Shown piece by piece: positions 42,218-50,314 of a DNA stretch of 64,000 nucleotides. Under the pieces are notes generated by a model. That model made no database searches. It worked only from the letters and a program-made list of their open reading frames with translations, and was not told the DNA's origin. Numbering within the stretch: position 1 is the first letter of the stretch; each line of letters begins with the position of its first letter. This DNA is from an uncultured Dysosmobacter sp. (lineage in GTDB: Bacteria > Bacillota > Clostridia > Oscillospirales > Oscillospiraceae), in the NCBI GenBank assembly GCA_947625655.1, contig CANQPD010000017.1, positions 1 to 64,000 on the forward strand. The letters run 5' to 3'. The translations under genes were made by a program, and so were the position numbers.

Positions 42218-42517
42218 TTTTTCCCATTGAATATAAGTATTGGTAGGAATAACTTACCAAAGTTTTGATCCCTGTTGCATAGAATAGCAACAATTCAATG
42301 CGTATAAATCTATAATTTAGGTCTGCTCTAGCACCACCAACACTTGAGTTAACAGTTTGCAAAGGGTTTGTTGCAAAATCTAAAATGAATGCGAGTAACT
42401 ATCCCGAAAGGACTGGCTGGAGCAAAACCTAGTTGTTTTGAATTGCTCTGATACGCCTCATAGGCATAAGCGTAAATATACGGCTGTTAAAAAGAAACAC
42501 TATTAGGGGACGGTTAG
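42218..42517. other. Non-coding end of the cassette
   Basis: AT-rich; short frames only, with no ribosome sites. Nothing recognised. Confidence 0.4.
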
Positions 42518-42685
42518 TATTTGACTACTGTTTGACTACTATTTTGAAAAATACCTAAGATGACCTGGGAGCCGTTGCGCTACAACGGCTCCCGGGTTTG
42601 CTCTATTTTTCCTCTGTATTTGTGCGAAACCACCGAAACCCCTGGGGCATCAGCGCTCCAGCGTTGACGGCCTGATAACTCCGAC
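42518..42685 (+). repeat. Element right-end repeat, copy B, with recombination core
   Basis: Close copy of 39787-39952, with TTGACTACTGTTTGACTACT at 42521-42540, the same long hairpin (with compensating change T/A in the arm), and core ACTCCGAC at 42678-42685. Confidence 0.8.
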
Positions 42686-42723
42686 TCTGAAGGCCGCTGC
42701 TTCGAATCCAGTCGGGCGTACCA
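42678..42723 (+). repeat. attR: tRNA-Arg 3' part
   Basis: 46 bases matching tRNA-Arg 26679-26724 with a single G-to-C change in the T stem. This marks the chromosomal right boundary of the accretion. Confidence 0.85.
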
Positions 42724-42790
42724 AATTGAACGCCCCTACCTAATCTGAACAGTTTCCATGAGACTGTCAGATTAAGTGGGGTCGTTTTAT

Positions 42791-42824
42791 GGCTGAAAGC
42801 CTTGCCATGACAAGGTTTTCAGCC
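42791..42824 (+). terminator. Terminator-like hairpin
   Basis: GGCTGAAAgCCTTG (42791-42804) pairs with CAAGGtTTTCAGCC (42811-42824), then ATTTTCAT. Confidence 0.6.
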
Positions 42825-42965
42825 ATTTTCATATCTACGATGGAAATAAAACATGAAAACACAAAAACTTAAAATCGAATCACAAAACCGAAGCTTTCCA
42901 GAATCTGAACCCCTATGTGTCATGAACACATGAGACGCCTGCTGGCAATAGGCCCTTATAAGCCC
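42825..42965. other. Intergenic, no gene seen
   Basis: AT-rich stretch with no credible open frame or motif. Confidence 0.4.
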
Positions 42966-43215
42966 CACTCAAGCCACCGGCTTAGCCGGTGGTTATGGCT
43001 GTTTAGAAACTTTGATTTTACCAGAAATCGTAAAAAGGAGAACTATATGTCGGATTTTATGGCGTTTCGCCGTGTCAAAATCCACATATCCCCGACTTTT
43101 CAAATTTAGCAGTATCGGTGGAAGTGCGACGATAGAAATAGCTTAGGAAAAGGCAACACCGAAGCCAGTAACCATCTTATAGGGGGACATGTCACCCATT
43201 TTACGGGTGGTCATG
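42966..43215. mobile_element. Possible non-autonomous IS200/IS605-like remnant
   Basis: Starts with CAAGCCACCGGCTTAGCCGG, an 8-bp hairpin (42974-42981 with 42985-42992) like the subterminal hairpins of IS200/IS605 elements, and ends with CACCCATTTTACGGGTG (43193-43209). The 3' part includes GGCAACACCGAAGCCAGTAA, reminiscent of TnpB guide-RNA scaffolds. No tnpA or tnpB. A 20-codon frame at 43047-43109 has AAAAAGGAG before its ATG (MSDFMAFRRVKIHISPTFQI). Assignment by resemblance only. Confidence 0.3.
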
Positions 43216-43220
43216 ACTTA

Positions 43221-44402
43221 TTATTTGACTGTAACTTTTTTGCATCGGCTGAGAGTGTAATCCGACAGCTCGTTGCCGATGCCTGGCAACTCCGGAATGG
43301 CAATGCGGCCGTTTACCGGCTGGTAGTCGTACTTTGCCAGCTTGCGCACATAGTCCCGCTCCTGGACACAGCAGTGCTCATGGATGAGGAAGTTGGGGAG
43401 GACTGCTTCCAAATGGAGTGAGGCCGCCAGACAGAGAGGAGAGCCGGCACAGTGGAGCTGAATGCCGATGTCGTACACACTGGCAAGGTCTGCAATCTTA
43501 CGGGTCTCTGTGATGCCGCCGCAGTTACCAATATCCGGCTGCAAAACCTGAAGCGCCTGATTCTGGATAAAGGGCAGATAGTCCTTTCTGGAGTACAGCC
43601 GCTCACCGGCCGCCAGACGCATACCGGCCTGTTCATCCAGTTTTTTGACAGTGGGATAGAAGGACATGTTGGGCTCTTCCAGATAGGCAATGCGGTATTC
43701 GCGGATGCAGTCTGCGATCTGCGCTGCAGAGACGGTATCCGTATAGCCATGGCACTCCGCAATGATGTCTCCATCTCCCATTGCTTCCCGCACGGCGGCC
43801 ACTCTCGCCTCCACGACCTTTAGGTAAGATTCCGGCAGGATGCCCGTCCGGGCTTTGGCGGACATGGGATAGCCCTGCGCGTCCAGTTCAAAGAAGTCCG
43901 CCTTGACAGCGTCATAGCCCTGAGCGACAGCTTCTCTGGCTCGGGCGGCATACTCCTCCGGTGTGACGGCGTCAGACTGCAGCATGCCCCAGCCATAATT
44001 GATCTGGCTGGCATAGCAGCGAAGATTGTCATACAGCTTGCCGCCAAGCAGCTTATACACAGGCACATTGAAAACCTTTCCCTTGATATCCCACAGGGCG
44101 ATATCGATGGCGGAGAACGCGGATTGTACGATGGGACCACCGTTGATAGCGAAGTAGGTGTTTCGATGGAGCTTTTCCAAAATCACCTCATTGTCCAGCG
44201 GGTCCAGACCGATGATCTGGCCGCTGAGATCTTTCAGCATACTAAAAGCGGCTGGAGCGCCGGTCATCATCATAACGCTGGCCTCACCGTCGCCGTAAAT
44301 TCCCTCATCCGTATGGATGCGGCAATAAACAGGACGGCAGCGGGCCCGATTGGCCGGCGCTTCTGCTTCAATAATCATAACATCCACTGCAACAATTTTC
44401 AT
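43221..44402 (-). CDS. Mandelate racemase/muconate lactonizing (enolase-superfamily) enzyme
   Basis: 393 aa. N-terminal capping domain (~1-125) then a TIM barrel. Metal ligands: Asp/Glu in IIAECHGYTDT, IAYLEEPNMSFY and LAAGERLYSRKD. Base residues: Lys in GYDAVKADFF and downstream QPDIGNCGGITETRKIA; HEHCCVQERD at the C-terminal end of the barrel. Enzymes of this group remove a proton alpha to a carboxylate (sugar-acid dehydratase, racemase or cycloisomerase). Substrate not clear. Last gene of a three-gene operon with an amidohydrolase and a ketopantoate-reductase-like enzyme. AGGAGG lies 9 nt before the ATG. Confidence 0.88.
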   Translation of the reverse strand: MKIVAVDVMIIEAEAPANRARCRPVYCRIHTDEGIYGDGEASVMMMTGAPAAFSMLKDLSGQIIGLDPLDNEVILEKLHRNTYFAINGGPIVQSAFSAIDIALWDIKGKVFNVPVYKLLGGKLYDNLRCYASQINYGWGMLQSDAVTPEEYAARAREAVAQGYDAVKADFFELDAQGYPMSAKARTGILPESYLKVVEARVAAVREAMGDGDIIAECHGYTDTVSAAQIADCIREYRIAYLEEPNMSFYPTVKKLDEQAGMRLAAGERLYSRKDYLPFIQNQALQVLQPDIGNCGGITETRKIADLASVYDIGIQLHCAGSPLCLAASLHLEAVLPNFLIHEHCCVQERDYVRKLAKYDYQPVNGRIAIPELPGIGNELSDYTLSRCKKVTVK

Positions 44403-44422
44403 TTTCGCTTCCTCCTGTCCGC

Positions 44423-45592
44423 TTAAAGCATCTGCCTGCCATCCTGGAACACCAAAAGCGGCCGCTGGTCCATCACGGAAATGTCCTGGTCGGGATTGCC
44501 CTCTACCAAGATCAGATCCGCGGCGAGGCCCGGTTTGAGCTCGCCGGTAACGCCTGCCAGCCCCGCGATTTCCGCACTGTATTTCGTCGCCTGCAGCAAA
44601 ATATCGATATTTTTCATGCCGCAGCGCTCCTGGCGCAAATGGAATTCCTGAGAGAATGCGCCCAGATTTCCGTTGTATAAATCCGTGTCAAAGCCCAGCT
44701 TCAGCCCGGCCTGGTAAGCCATACCGATTTTGCTGGAGCAGATATCCAGCATACGGAGCTTGTTCTCCGCCTCCGCCTGGTTTTCCACCGGCCCCTTTGG
44801 GGGCGCCAAAACCGCCAGAGTGGGCGTCAGATAGACGCCCTGCATGGTTTCCAGCTGCCCGATGGTAGGTTCGTCGATAAATGTGGCGTGCTCAATGGAC
44901 CGGACGCCCTCTTCCAAACAGAGCTTAATGGAGGAAAGGGAATGCGCGTGAGCCGCCACATAGGTCCCGGCCATTTCCGCAACCTCCACCATGGCCCGAA
45001 TCTCTTCTCGGCGCAGAATGGGAAGGGGTTCCCTGCCGATGCTCTGGGAGGCAGAGGCGGAGGCATAGATCTTGATAAAGTCCGCACCCAGCGCCAACTG
45101 GTTCCGGGCGGCGAAACGGAATTCGTCCTCCGTGTTGGCAATATCCATGGTCATCATCATAATCCGCCCCAGCTGGTACATGCTCTGCGGCCCCAGAATA
45201 TAACCGGAGGTCAAAATTTTAGGTCCTTTGACAATGCCTTTTGCTACGGCTTCCCGCATGGCGATGCCAAGACGCAGGGTGCTGCCGCAGTCCCGGATGG
45301 TGGTGACACCGTGCTTCGTATAATTCCCGATCCAGCCCATGGCCCGCACCAGGCGATTCATACCGTCCTCCGGGGTTTCTCGGGCACTGGCCAGGGAGAT
45401 GTGGGCATGCAGGTCAAAAAGACCCGGCAGCAAAGTGTGACGGCCGCAGTCGATCTCGTTACCGCTCATGGGGCGCGCAGGGTCGGCGGGGGCGATTTGC
45501 TTGATTTTTCCGTCCGCAACTTCCACATCTGCCAAAGTCAGCGGACACATGCCGGACAGCTCGGGAATCAGTCTGCAGTTTCGCAGCAGCAT
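44423..45592 (-). CDS. Amidohydrolase-superfamily enzyme (prolidase/imidazolonepropionase-like)
   Basis: 389 aa. Motifs: metal-binding LPGLFDLHAHISLA (H-x-H), Lys-containing GADFIKIYASASASQ, AAHAHSLSSIKL, GVRSIEHATFID, LGFDTDLYNGN (Asp at the end of the barrel) and the composite small beta domain GELKPGLAADLILVEGNP. Hydrolyses C-N bonds of amides, peptides or lactams; the exact substrate is unknown. GGAGG lies 7 nt before the ATG. Together with its neighbours it suggests breakdown of an N-acyl or cyclic amino-acid compound. Confidence 0.9.
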   Translation of the reverse strand: MLLRNCRLIPELSGMCPLTLADVEVADGKIKQIAPADPARPMSGNEIDCGRHTLLPGLFDLHAHISLASARETPEDGMNRLVRAMGWIGNYTKHGVTTIRDCGSTLRLGIAMREAVAKGIVKGPKILTSGYILGPQSMYQLGRIMMMTMDIANTEDEFRFAARNQLALGADFIKIYASASASQSIGREPLPILRREEIRAMVEVAEMAGTYVAAHAHSLSSIKLCLEEGVRSIEHATFIDEPTIGQLETMQGVYLTPTLAVLAPPKGPVENQAEAENKLRMLDICSSKIGMAYQAGLKLGFDTDLYNGNLGAFSQEFHLRQERCGMKNIDILLQATKYSAEIAGLAGVTGELKPGLAADLILVEGNPDQDISVMDQRPLLVFQDGRQML

Positions 45593-45607
45593 AGAGGTTC
45601 CTCCCTT

Positions 45608-46579
45608 TTACGCCCCAAACTGGACGTCGTAAGTTTCTTCGGTCAGCCGCACCAGCAAGGAGATGGCCTCATTATAAGGCGTTGGGATGCCAAGTTCCAG
45701 CCCTTTCCGGACAACTGCTCCGTTGAGTACATTTTCTTCGGTGGGTTGTCGATGTACAAGGTCCGCCACCATGGACGGATAGTGGTGATAGTCGCTGTTT
45801 TGCCTTGGCTGCACGGTGCGGTCCACGATGACGATGTCCTCCGGCGTGATGGAAATACCCAGGCCATTTGCCACGGCGCAGCATTCCTCCACGATTTTTC
45901 TGGTGAGTTCCACGCCTGCTTGAGAGGCGGAAACGCCGTCCATGGGGCAGCGGCAGAGGGCGCAAATACCATTCAGGGCGCAGTTGGCAGCCAGCTTGAT
46001 CCAAAGCCGCCGGTCCAACTCCGGCTTTGGAAAATACTGCATGTTCAGTCCGACGGAGCGCAGTATCTCTGCCATCTCCTCCAGCCGGGAACGCAGGGCT
46101 TCGTTTTCCGATGTGACGGCCAGATGCAGATTTTCCGGGGAGGCACTGGACCAGATCTCACCCGGAGCGGGACGGGAGCCGCCGTACTGCACAACGCTAT
46201 ATGCCAGTTGATCCGAGGAAAATACCTCTTTCAAAATATCCACGTTGCCCAATCCATTCTGATTGGACAGGATAATGGTATGGGCATCCGAGACCTGCTG
46301 AATGCCCTCCATAGCCGAGCGGGTGGCGTGGCTTTTGGCAGCCAGAACCACAACGTCCGCGGCACCAATGCTTTCAGGGGAACGGACGGCACGGAGGGGC
46401 AATACTTTTTCCGCCACCACTTGATTCCGCTCGACCAGCTTGAGGGTTAAACCATGCTTTCGGATGGCCTCGATATTGGCCTGATTATGATCCACCAGCC
46501 AAACGTCCTGATCCGCCATCAGCAGCCGGGCGGCCAGACCGCCGCCAATGGGACCGCCGCCAAAAATGACATATCTCAT
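45608..46579 (-). CDS. Ketopantoate reductase-family oxidoreductase (PanE/ApbA-like)
   Basis: 323 aa. N-terminal Rossmann domain: MRYVIFGGGPIGGGLAARLL with the nucleotide-binding G-x-G-x-x-G, DVVVLAAKSHAT; helical C-terminal domain with the conserved Lys/Asn block RRLWIKLAANCALNGICALC. NAD(P)H-dependent reduction of a 2-oxo acid. ATG at 46579 is preferred: AAGGAG lies 8 nt upstream, whereas the ATG at 46585 is only 1 nt from it. Its operon setting argues for a catabolic role rather than pantothenate synthesis. Confidence 0.88.
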   Translation of the reverse strand: MRYVIFGGGPIGGGLAARLLMADQDVWLVDHNQANIEAIRKHGLTLKLVERNQVVAEKVLPLRAVRSPESIGAADVVVLAAKSHATRSAMEGIQQVSDAHTIILSNQNGLGNVDILKEVFSSDQLAYSVVQYGGSRPAPGEIWSSASPENLHLAVTSENEALRSRLEEMAEILRSVGLNMQYFPKPELDRRLWIKLAANCALNGICALCRCPMDGVSASQAGVELTRKIVEECCAVANGLGISITPEDIVIVDRTVQPRQNSDYHHYPSMVADLVHRQPTEENVLNGAVVRKGLELGIPTPYNEAISLLVRLTEETYDVQFGA

Positions 46580-46606
46580 CGCCATGCTCCTTTTGGGCAG
46601 TTGACG

Positions 46607-46640
46607 TGAGGTTGACGATCCGTCAACCTCATGCTAAAAT
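46607..46640. promoter_or_regulatory. Perfect operator palindrome and promoter between panE-like operon and YheO-type regulator
   Basis: TGAGGTTGACG-ATC-CGTCAACCTCA (46607-46631), 11-bp perfect arms. On the plus strand TTGACG (46612-46617), 17-nt spacer and TAAAAT (46635-46640) form the regulator's promoter, so the operator covers its -35. Probably bound by the adjacent regulator, controlling both directions. Confidence 0.7.
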
Positions 46641-46677
46641 TTGTAATGATTTGAATAAAGTGCGGGGGGAGATTCCT

Positions 46678-47349
46678 ATGGACAAAGAATACGCGCTGGA
46701 TTTTCTGACGCGAATGGCGTCAGCTATCGCGGAGATGTTTGGCTCCGGCTGTGAGACGCTGATACACGATATGACGAAGCCCAATCATCCCATCATCGTC
46801 CTGTTTAACGGCCATGTAAGCGGCCGTCAGGTAGGCTCTGAACAAGATATCTTTGGCACAGACCCCATTCCGGCAGACGAATGTTCTGCGGATGTGCTCC
46901 ATGCGCAAAACCTGCTGATTGGTTACAAGGACTATGTGAACCACTTGGCTGTGACGCCGCAGGGACATACCATCAAATCCTCCACCATCAACCTGGTGGG
47001 AGAGGACTACCACTATGCTCTTGGAATCAACTTCGACTATACCAGCCTCTCCGCCGCGGCGCGAACGATGCTGGAACTGACCAACGTAAAGGAAAATCTG
47101 CAAAACGCCATCTATCGCGAAGAGGAAGTACAGTTGGATGGTATCTTCAATAGCTGCCTCCAGTCCATGGGGATGCCCGTGGCCAGCATGAAGAAGCGCG
47201 ACAGGTTCCATCTGGTAGAACTGCTCTATCAAAAGAAAGCTTTCAACTTCCAAAAATCTGTGGCCTATGTGTCTGAGCGGATGCGGGTCTCCCGTTATAC
47301 GATTTACAAATATATCCATGAAATTGAGGAGAAAACGGAACAGGCTTAA
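46678..47349 (+). CDS. YheO-type PAS-HTH transcriptional regulator 1
   Basis: 223 aa. PAS-like YheO domain (~5-115: MFGSGCETLIHDM, LFNGHVSGRQVGS, GHTIKSSTINLVGEDYHYAL, GINFDY) and a C-terminal helix-turn-helix (~165-215: FNFQKSVAYVSERMRVSRYT IYKY). ATG at 46678 follows GGGGGAG; the longer upstream frame lacks a site. Divergent from the panE-like operon with a palindromic operator between, so likely its ligand-responsive regulator. Paralogue of 50840-51469. Confidence 0.9.
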   Translation: MDKEYALDFLTRMASAIAEMFGSGCETLIHDMTKPNHPIIVLFNGHVSGRQVGSEQDIFGTDPIPADECSADVLHAQNLLIGYKDYVNHLAVTPQGHTIKSSTINLVGEDYHYALGINFDYTSLSAAARTMLELTNVKENLQNAIYREEEVQLDGIFNSCLQSMGMPVASMKKRDRFHLVELLYQKKAFNFQKSVAYVSERMRVSRYTIYKYIHEIEEKTEQA

Positions 47350-47364
47350 TCAGGAATCCTGGCA

Positions 47365-47398
47365 GGGCACCGCATTTTGCGGTGCCCCGTTTGTTTTT
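47365..47398. terminator. Terminator between regulator 1 and the APC permease
   Basis: Ten-bp stem 47365-47374 with 47378-47387, then CGTTTGTTTTTT on the plus strand. Confidence 0.9.
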
Positions 47399-48783
47399 TA
47401 CTTCGCAGCGGCCGCATCCTCCCGGGCATAGGCGGCTTCGACCTCTTCCCAGCGGTCGTAGGGTTTCATCATAATGTCAAACAGGTCGATATTTTCTTTT
47501 TTGTTCAGCCACTTTCTGCGCCCGATAAAATAACCGTAAGCCAGGATGACCCAGCAGACGATAATAAGAATGTTGGTCACAGACAGTTCCAGGAAGATGG
47601 CGTAGCTGGTGATGATGTACATAATGGTAGCAACGATCACCATGACCCGCAGCACTGTGCCGTTCATGTGGAAGAAGTTCCGGCGGAACGTATGAGGATA
47701 CAGCTTGGGGATGCGGTAGGGCGGGATCATGCGTGCCAGATTGACGAACACAGAGATGGGGGTCAGGCAGGTCATCAGGGTAAAGATGGGCAGGTCAAAG
47801 GCACACATGGCCATGGCTGCGAGGGTGTTGACCCACAGGGACACATAAGGGACGCCGTGGCGGTTCCGCTTGTCGAAGCAGCCGGGGAGAATGCGCTCCT
47901 GCGCGGACACTGCGTGGATGTGAGAGCTGGACAGCAGCACGGAATTCAAAGTAGTCAGGCAGGCAAACACAGCGCCGCCGATAATAAAGAAGCTGCTGCC
48001 AAAAGTACCCATGAAAACCTTGGCAGGCTCTGCCAGAGAGGTCAACTCCTGGTAGGGATAGTTGCCCAGCGTCACGATGGCTACCATAACGCAGATGATA
48101 AACACGATGGTAGTGGAGATCACATAGGCCAGAGGGATATTGCGGCGGGGATTTTCGATTTCATTGGTGAAGTTCATCAGGATCTCACCGCCCTGCATGC
48201 AGCTGCCCATGATGCCGGAAGCTGCAATCAGCCCCATCAGCGTGGTGTTAGGCCGGATTACCTGCTCAAAGGTCAGATACTCCGCGCTCATGGTGGGCAG
48301 TCCCATGACCACATAGACAATCAGCGTACCCACCAGAACGATTACCAGCAGGTCCTGGGCCCGGCCGGTGGCACGGGAACCGAAGGTGGAGACGATGCCA
48401 AAAATCAGGACGGCCAGCATGGCGTAGTACTTGGAGGGGAGCCAAGGAGCTACGGAAGAAAAATAGACCGCAAACACAGTGGCCAGTAATGCGATGGTCA
48501 CGATGTTGTGGAAGCCATTCATCACCTGCAAAAAACCAATATATGGGTTGGTCATCTTCGTAACGTGCATGTAGTTGGCGGAGGGCGCCGGGCAGACATT
48601 GCCGGCGGTGACATTGGGAACGAAGCTGACCAGGTTGCGGATAAAGGCGATAACCAGCGCAATGACCAATCCGGTTCCGCAGAGGGCTGCCGCAGAGGGG
48701 AAAGAGCCAAACAGTCCCGAGCCGATGATGCACCCGATTCCCATGGTGACAGCCATGAAAATATTCATTTTCTTTTTACTCAT
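47398..48783 (-). CDS. APC-family amino acid permease
   Basis: 461 aa, about 12 membrane helices. Helix 1 MAVTMGIGCIIGSGLFGSF holds the G-x-G-x-I-x-G substrate-binding break; helix 6 GIMGSCMQGGEILMNFTNEI with GGEI/ENPRRNIP typical of APC transporters. Length is normal. GGAGG lies 8 nt before the ATG. It lies 64 bases after the PatB-type gene, same direction, so probably takes up the amino acid or amine that the lyase uses. Confidence 0.9.
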   Translation of the reverse strand: MSKKKMNIFMAVTMGIGCIIGSGLFGSFPSAAALCGTGLVIALVIAFIRNLVSFVPNVTAGNVCPAPSANYMHVTKMTNPYIGFLQVMNGFHNIVTIALLATVFAVYFSSVAPWLPSKYYAMLAVLIFGIVSTFGSRATGRAQDLLVIVLVGTLIVYVVMGLPTMSAEYLTFEQVIRPNTTLMGLIAASGIMGSCMQGGEILMNFTNEIENPRRNIPLAYVISTTIVFIICVMVAIVTLGNYPYQELTSLAEPAKVFMGTFGSSFFIIGGAVFACLTTLNSVLLSSSHIHAVSAQERILPGCFDKRNRHGVPYVSLWVNTLAAMAMCAFDLPIFTLMTCLTPISVFVNLARMIPPYRIPKLYPHTFRRNFFHMNGTVLRVMVIVATIMYIITSYAIFLELSVTNILIIVCWVILAYGYFIGRRKWLNKKENIDLFDIMMKPYDRWEEVEAAYAREDAAAAK

Positions 48784-48847
48784 AGGGAAAGCCTCCTGAT
48801 TAGATTATAAGAGCCTGATGGTCCAACTTCTATAGTGAATCCATGTT

Positions 48848-50038
48848 TTAAGGGATAACGGGAAGTCCTCTGCCTTTTGCCGCCCGGCACAGATATTCCA
48901 TGGAGCGCTCCAGGCAGTGCCGTGGGGCCGCAGTACACATACGAGCCATACAGGGACGGGAGGCGTTGTACTCGTGCCCCGGACTCAGATGGAGCAGCGC
49001 TTCGTTCTCTAAAAACTCTTCCAGTTGGGACTCTGTCATACCGCATCCGCTCCAGTCCGTCCAAAGCAGATACGACCCACCGCTGGGTGCGACTGTCACG
49101 AACGGCAGGTGATTGGAAAAGAACTGACGTATGTACCGGATGTTGTCTGTCACATAGTCAACCATGGCGTTTTTCCACAGCGCCCCTCCTTCTGAATAGG
49201 CACCCAGCACCGAAGAATAGGCCCAGGGATCGATGCTGCCGTAGTGGTCCGCATTTCGCTGCGCGATGAAGCGATCCGCGAGTCTTTTGTCCGCAATCAG
49301 CACATTGGCATGGTTCATACCGGTAAGATTGAATGTTTTCCCCAGGGATGTGCAAACGATGGCGTGAGAGCGGGCCTCTGGGATACTCAGGTAACCGGGA
49401 CAGGTGCAGTCCATGGTGATATCCGCAAAGATCTCATCGCAATATACCAGAACATCATATCGTTTTGCTAACTGCGCGACCCGGGTCAGTGTTTCACAGT
49501 CCCAAACCGTCCCAGTAGGATTCTGCGGATTGCACAGCACCAGGATTTTGCTGTCCGGCCTGGCCATCAGCGCTTCCAGTCCTTCCAGATCCATGGTATA
49601 TTGCCCATCCCGCCAGAGGAGCCGATTATACAGGGTTTTCCGCCCCAGCCGGGTTGCGGCCTGTTCATACCGGAAATAGATCGGCGGCTGCGTGATGATA
49701 CTTTCCCCCGGATTTGTCGCCATGCGGATGACCGTGGCCAGCGAGAAGATCGTGCCATGGGTGGGAATGATCCATTCACTGGAAATCTCCAGATTTCTCT
49801 GTGTCTGCATCCACCATTTGACGGCATCCCGATACAGCTCGTCACATAGCGTATAACCCGGGAGGCCTGTTTGAGCCCGCTGTATGATGGCTTGCTGTAT
49901 GCTGGGGGCCATGGGAAAATCCATTTCCGCACCGGCGTAGCTGGGCAGTCCTGCGTCTCTGATTCGTGGTGGGCACATGATATCTTTCATGCTGCCGGAT
50001 CCAGTACGGTCTACGAGTGTGTCAAAATCAAATTTCAT
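48848..50038 (-). CDS. PLP-dependent aminotransferase/C-S lyase, MalY/PatB type
   Basis: 396 aa, fold-type I. N-terminal FDTLVDRTGSGSMKD and AGAEMDFPMAPSIQQAI (MalY/PatB signature), NPQNPTGTVW, YCDEIFADI (PLP-phosphate/pyridine Asp), Schiff-base Lys in CTSLGKTFNLTGMNHANVLI, and C-terminal Arg in NASRPCMARM. Family members are cystathionine beta-lyases or aminotransferases. Reads from an AT-rich promoter at 50285-50314 through a ~240-nt leader; a short upstream frame ends in ATGA overlap with its start. Confidence 0.9.
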   Translation of the reverse strand: MKFDFDTLVDRTGSGSMKDIMCPPRIRDAGLPSYAGAEMDFPMAPSIQQAIIQRAQTGLPGYTLCDELYRDAVKWWMQTQRNLEISSEWIIPTHGTIFSLATVIRMATNPGESIITQPPIYFRYEQAATRLGRKTLYNRLLWRDGQYTMDLEGLEALMARPDSKILVLCNPQNPTGTVWDCETLTRVAQLAKRYDVLVYCDEIFADITMDCTCPGYLSIPEARSHAIVCTSLGKTFNLTGMNHANVLIADKRLADRFIAQRNADHYGSIDPWAYSSVLGAYSEGGALWKNAMVDYVTDNIRYIRQFFSNHLPFVTVAPSGGSYLLWTDWSGCGMTESQLEEFLENEALLHLSPGHEYNASRPCMARMCTAAPRHCLERSMEYLCRAAKGRGLPVIP

Positions 50039-50163
50039 GAAATCACCTCGAATATTCCTTCAGCCCCTGCGGTGACATCCATTGGAAGCTGGTTGACGTC
50101 CACTGCGGTCCGAACGTGTCGCCCCGCTTCGCATAGGGATTTTCCCGGACATAAACAGCGCAT
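50035..50163 (-). CDS. Possible leader ORF coupled to the PatB-type gene
   Basis: 42 codons (MRCLCPGKSLCEAGRHVRTA ... GIFEVIS) whose TGA overlaps the ATG of the next gene by four bases. The frame is open further upstream to 50286, but that ATG falls inside the -10 box. No clear ribosome site. It may be a leader peptide or chance. Confidence 0.25.
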   Translation of the reverse strand: MRCLCPGKSLCEAGRHVRTAVDVNQLPMDVTAGAEGIFEVIS

Positions 50164-50284
50164 TTCCAATTTGCCGTACCGGAACGAATATGGCCCCAGA
50201 GGGGGAAGCTGTATGTCTGATTCTCGAATCCTTCTTTCGATATGAAAATCTATGTCTTTCTTTTGCTCTTTGATTCTTTGCTCC

Positions 50285-50314
50285 ATTAAAGCAAAAAAAC
50301 TAAATATTTGTCAA
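50285..50314 (-). promoter_or_regulatory. Promoter of the PatB-permease operon
   Basis: Minus strand TTGACA (50314-50309), 18-nt spacer, TTTAAT (50290-50285), in a very AT-rich block. Confidence 0.65.

Larger units (their letters stand above)
26679..42723. mobile_element. Accretion of integrative/mobilizable elements at tRNA-Arg(CCG)
   Basis: Bounded by the tRNA 3' part (26679-26724) and its 45/46-identical copy (42678-42723). A third core, ACTCCGAC at 39945-39952, splits it into a 13-kb integrase- and relaxase-bearing element and a 2.7-kb integrase-less cassette. Content is typical of an integrative mobilizable element: two tyrosine recombinases, relaxase, MobC, RepA-like ATPase, sigma-like regulator, toxin-antitoxin. 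No type IV secretion genes are present, so transfer would need a helper. Confidence 0.85.

Noticed and set aside
50163-50286. Upstream extension of the leader ORF before the PatB-type gene
   Set aside because: Its ATG falls inside the -10 hexamer, so it would not be in the mRNA.
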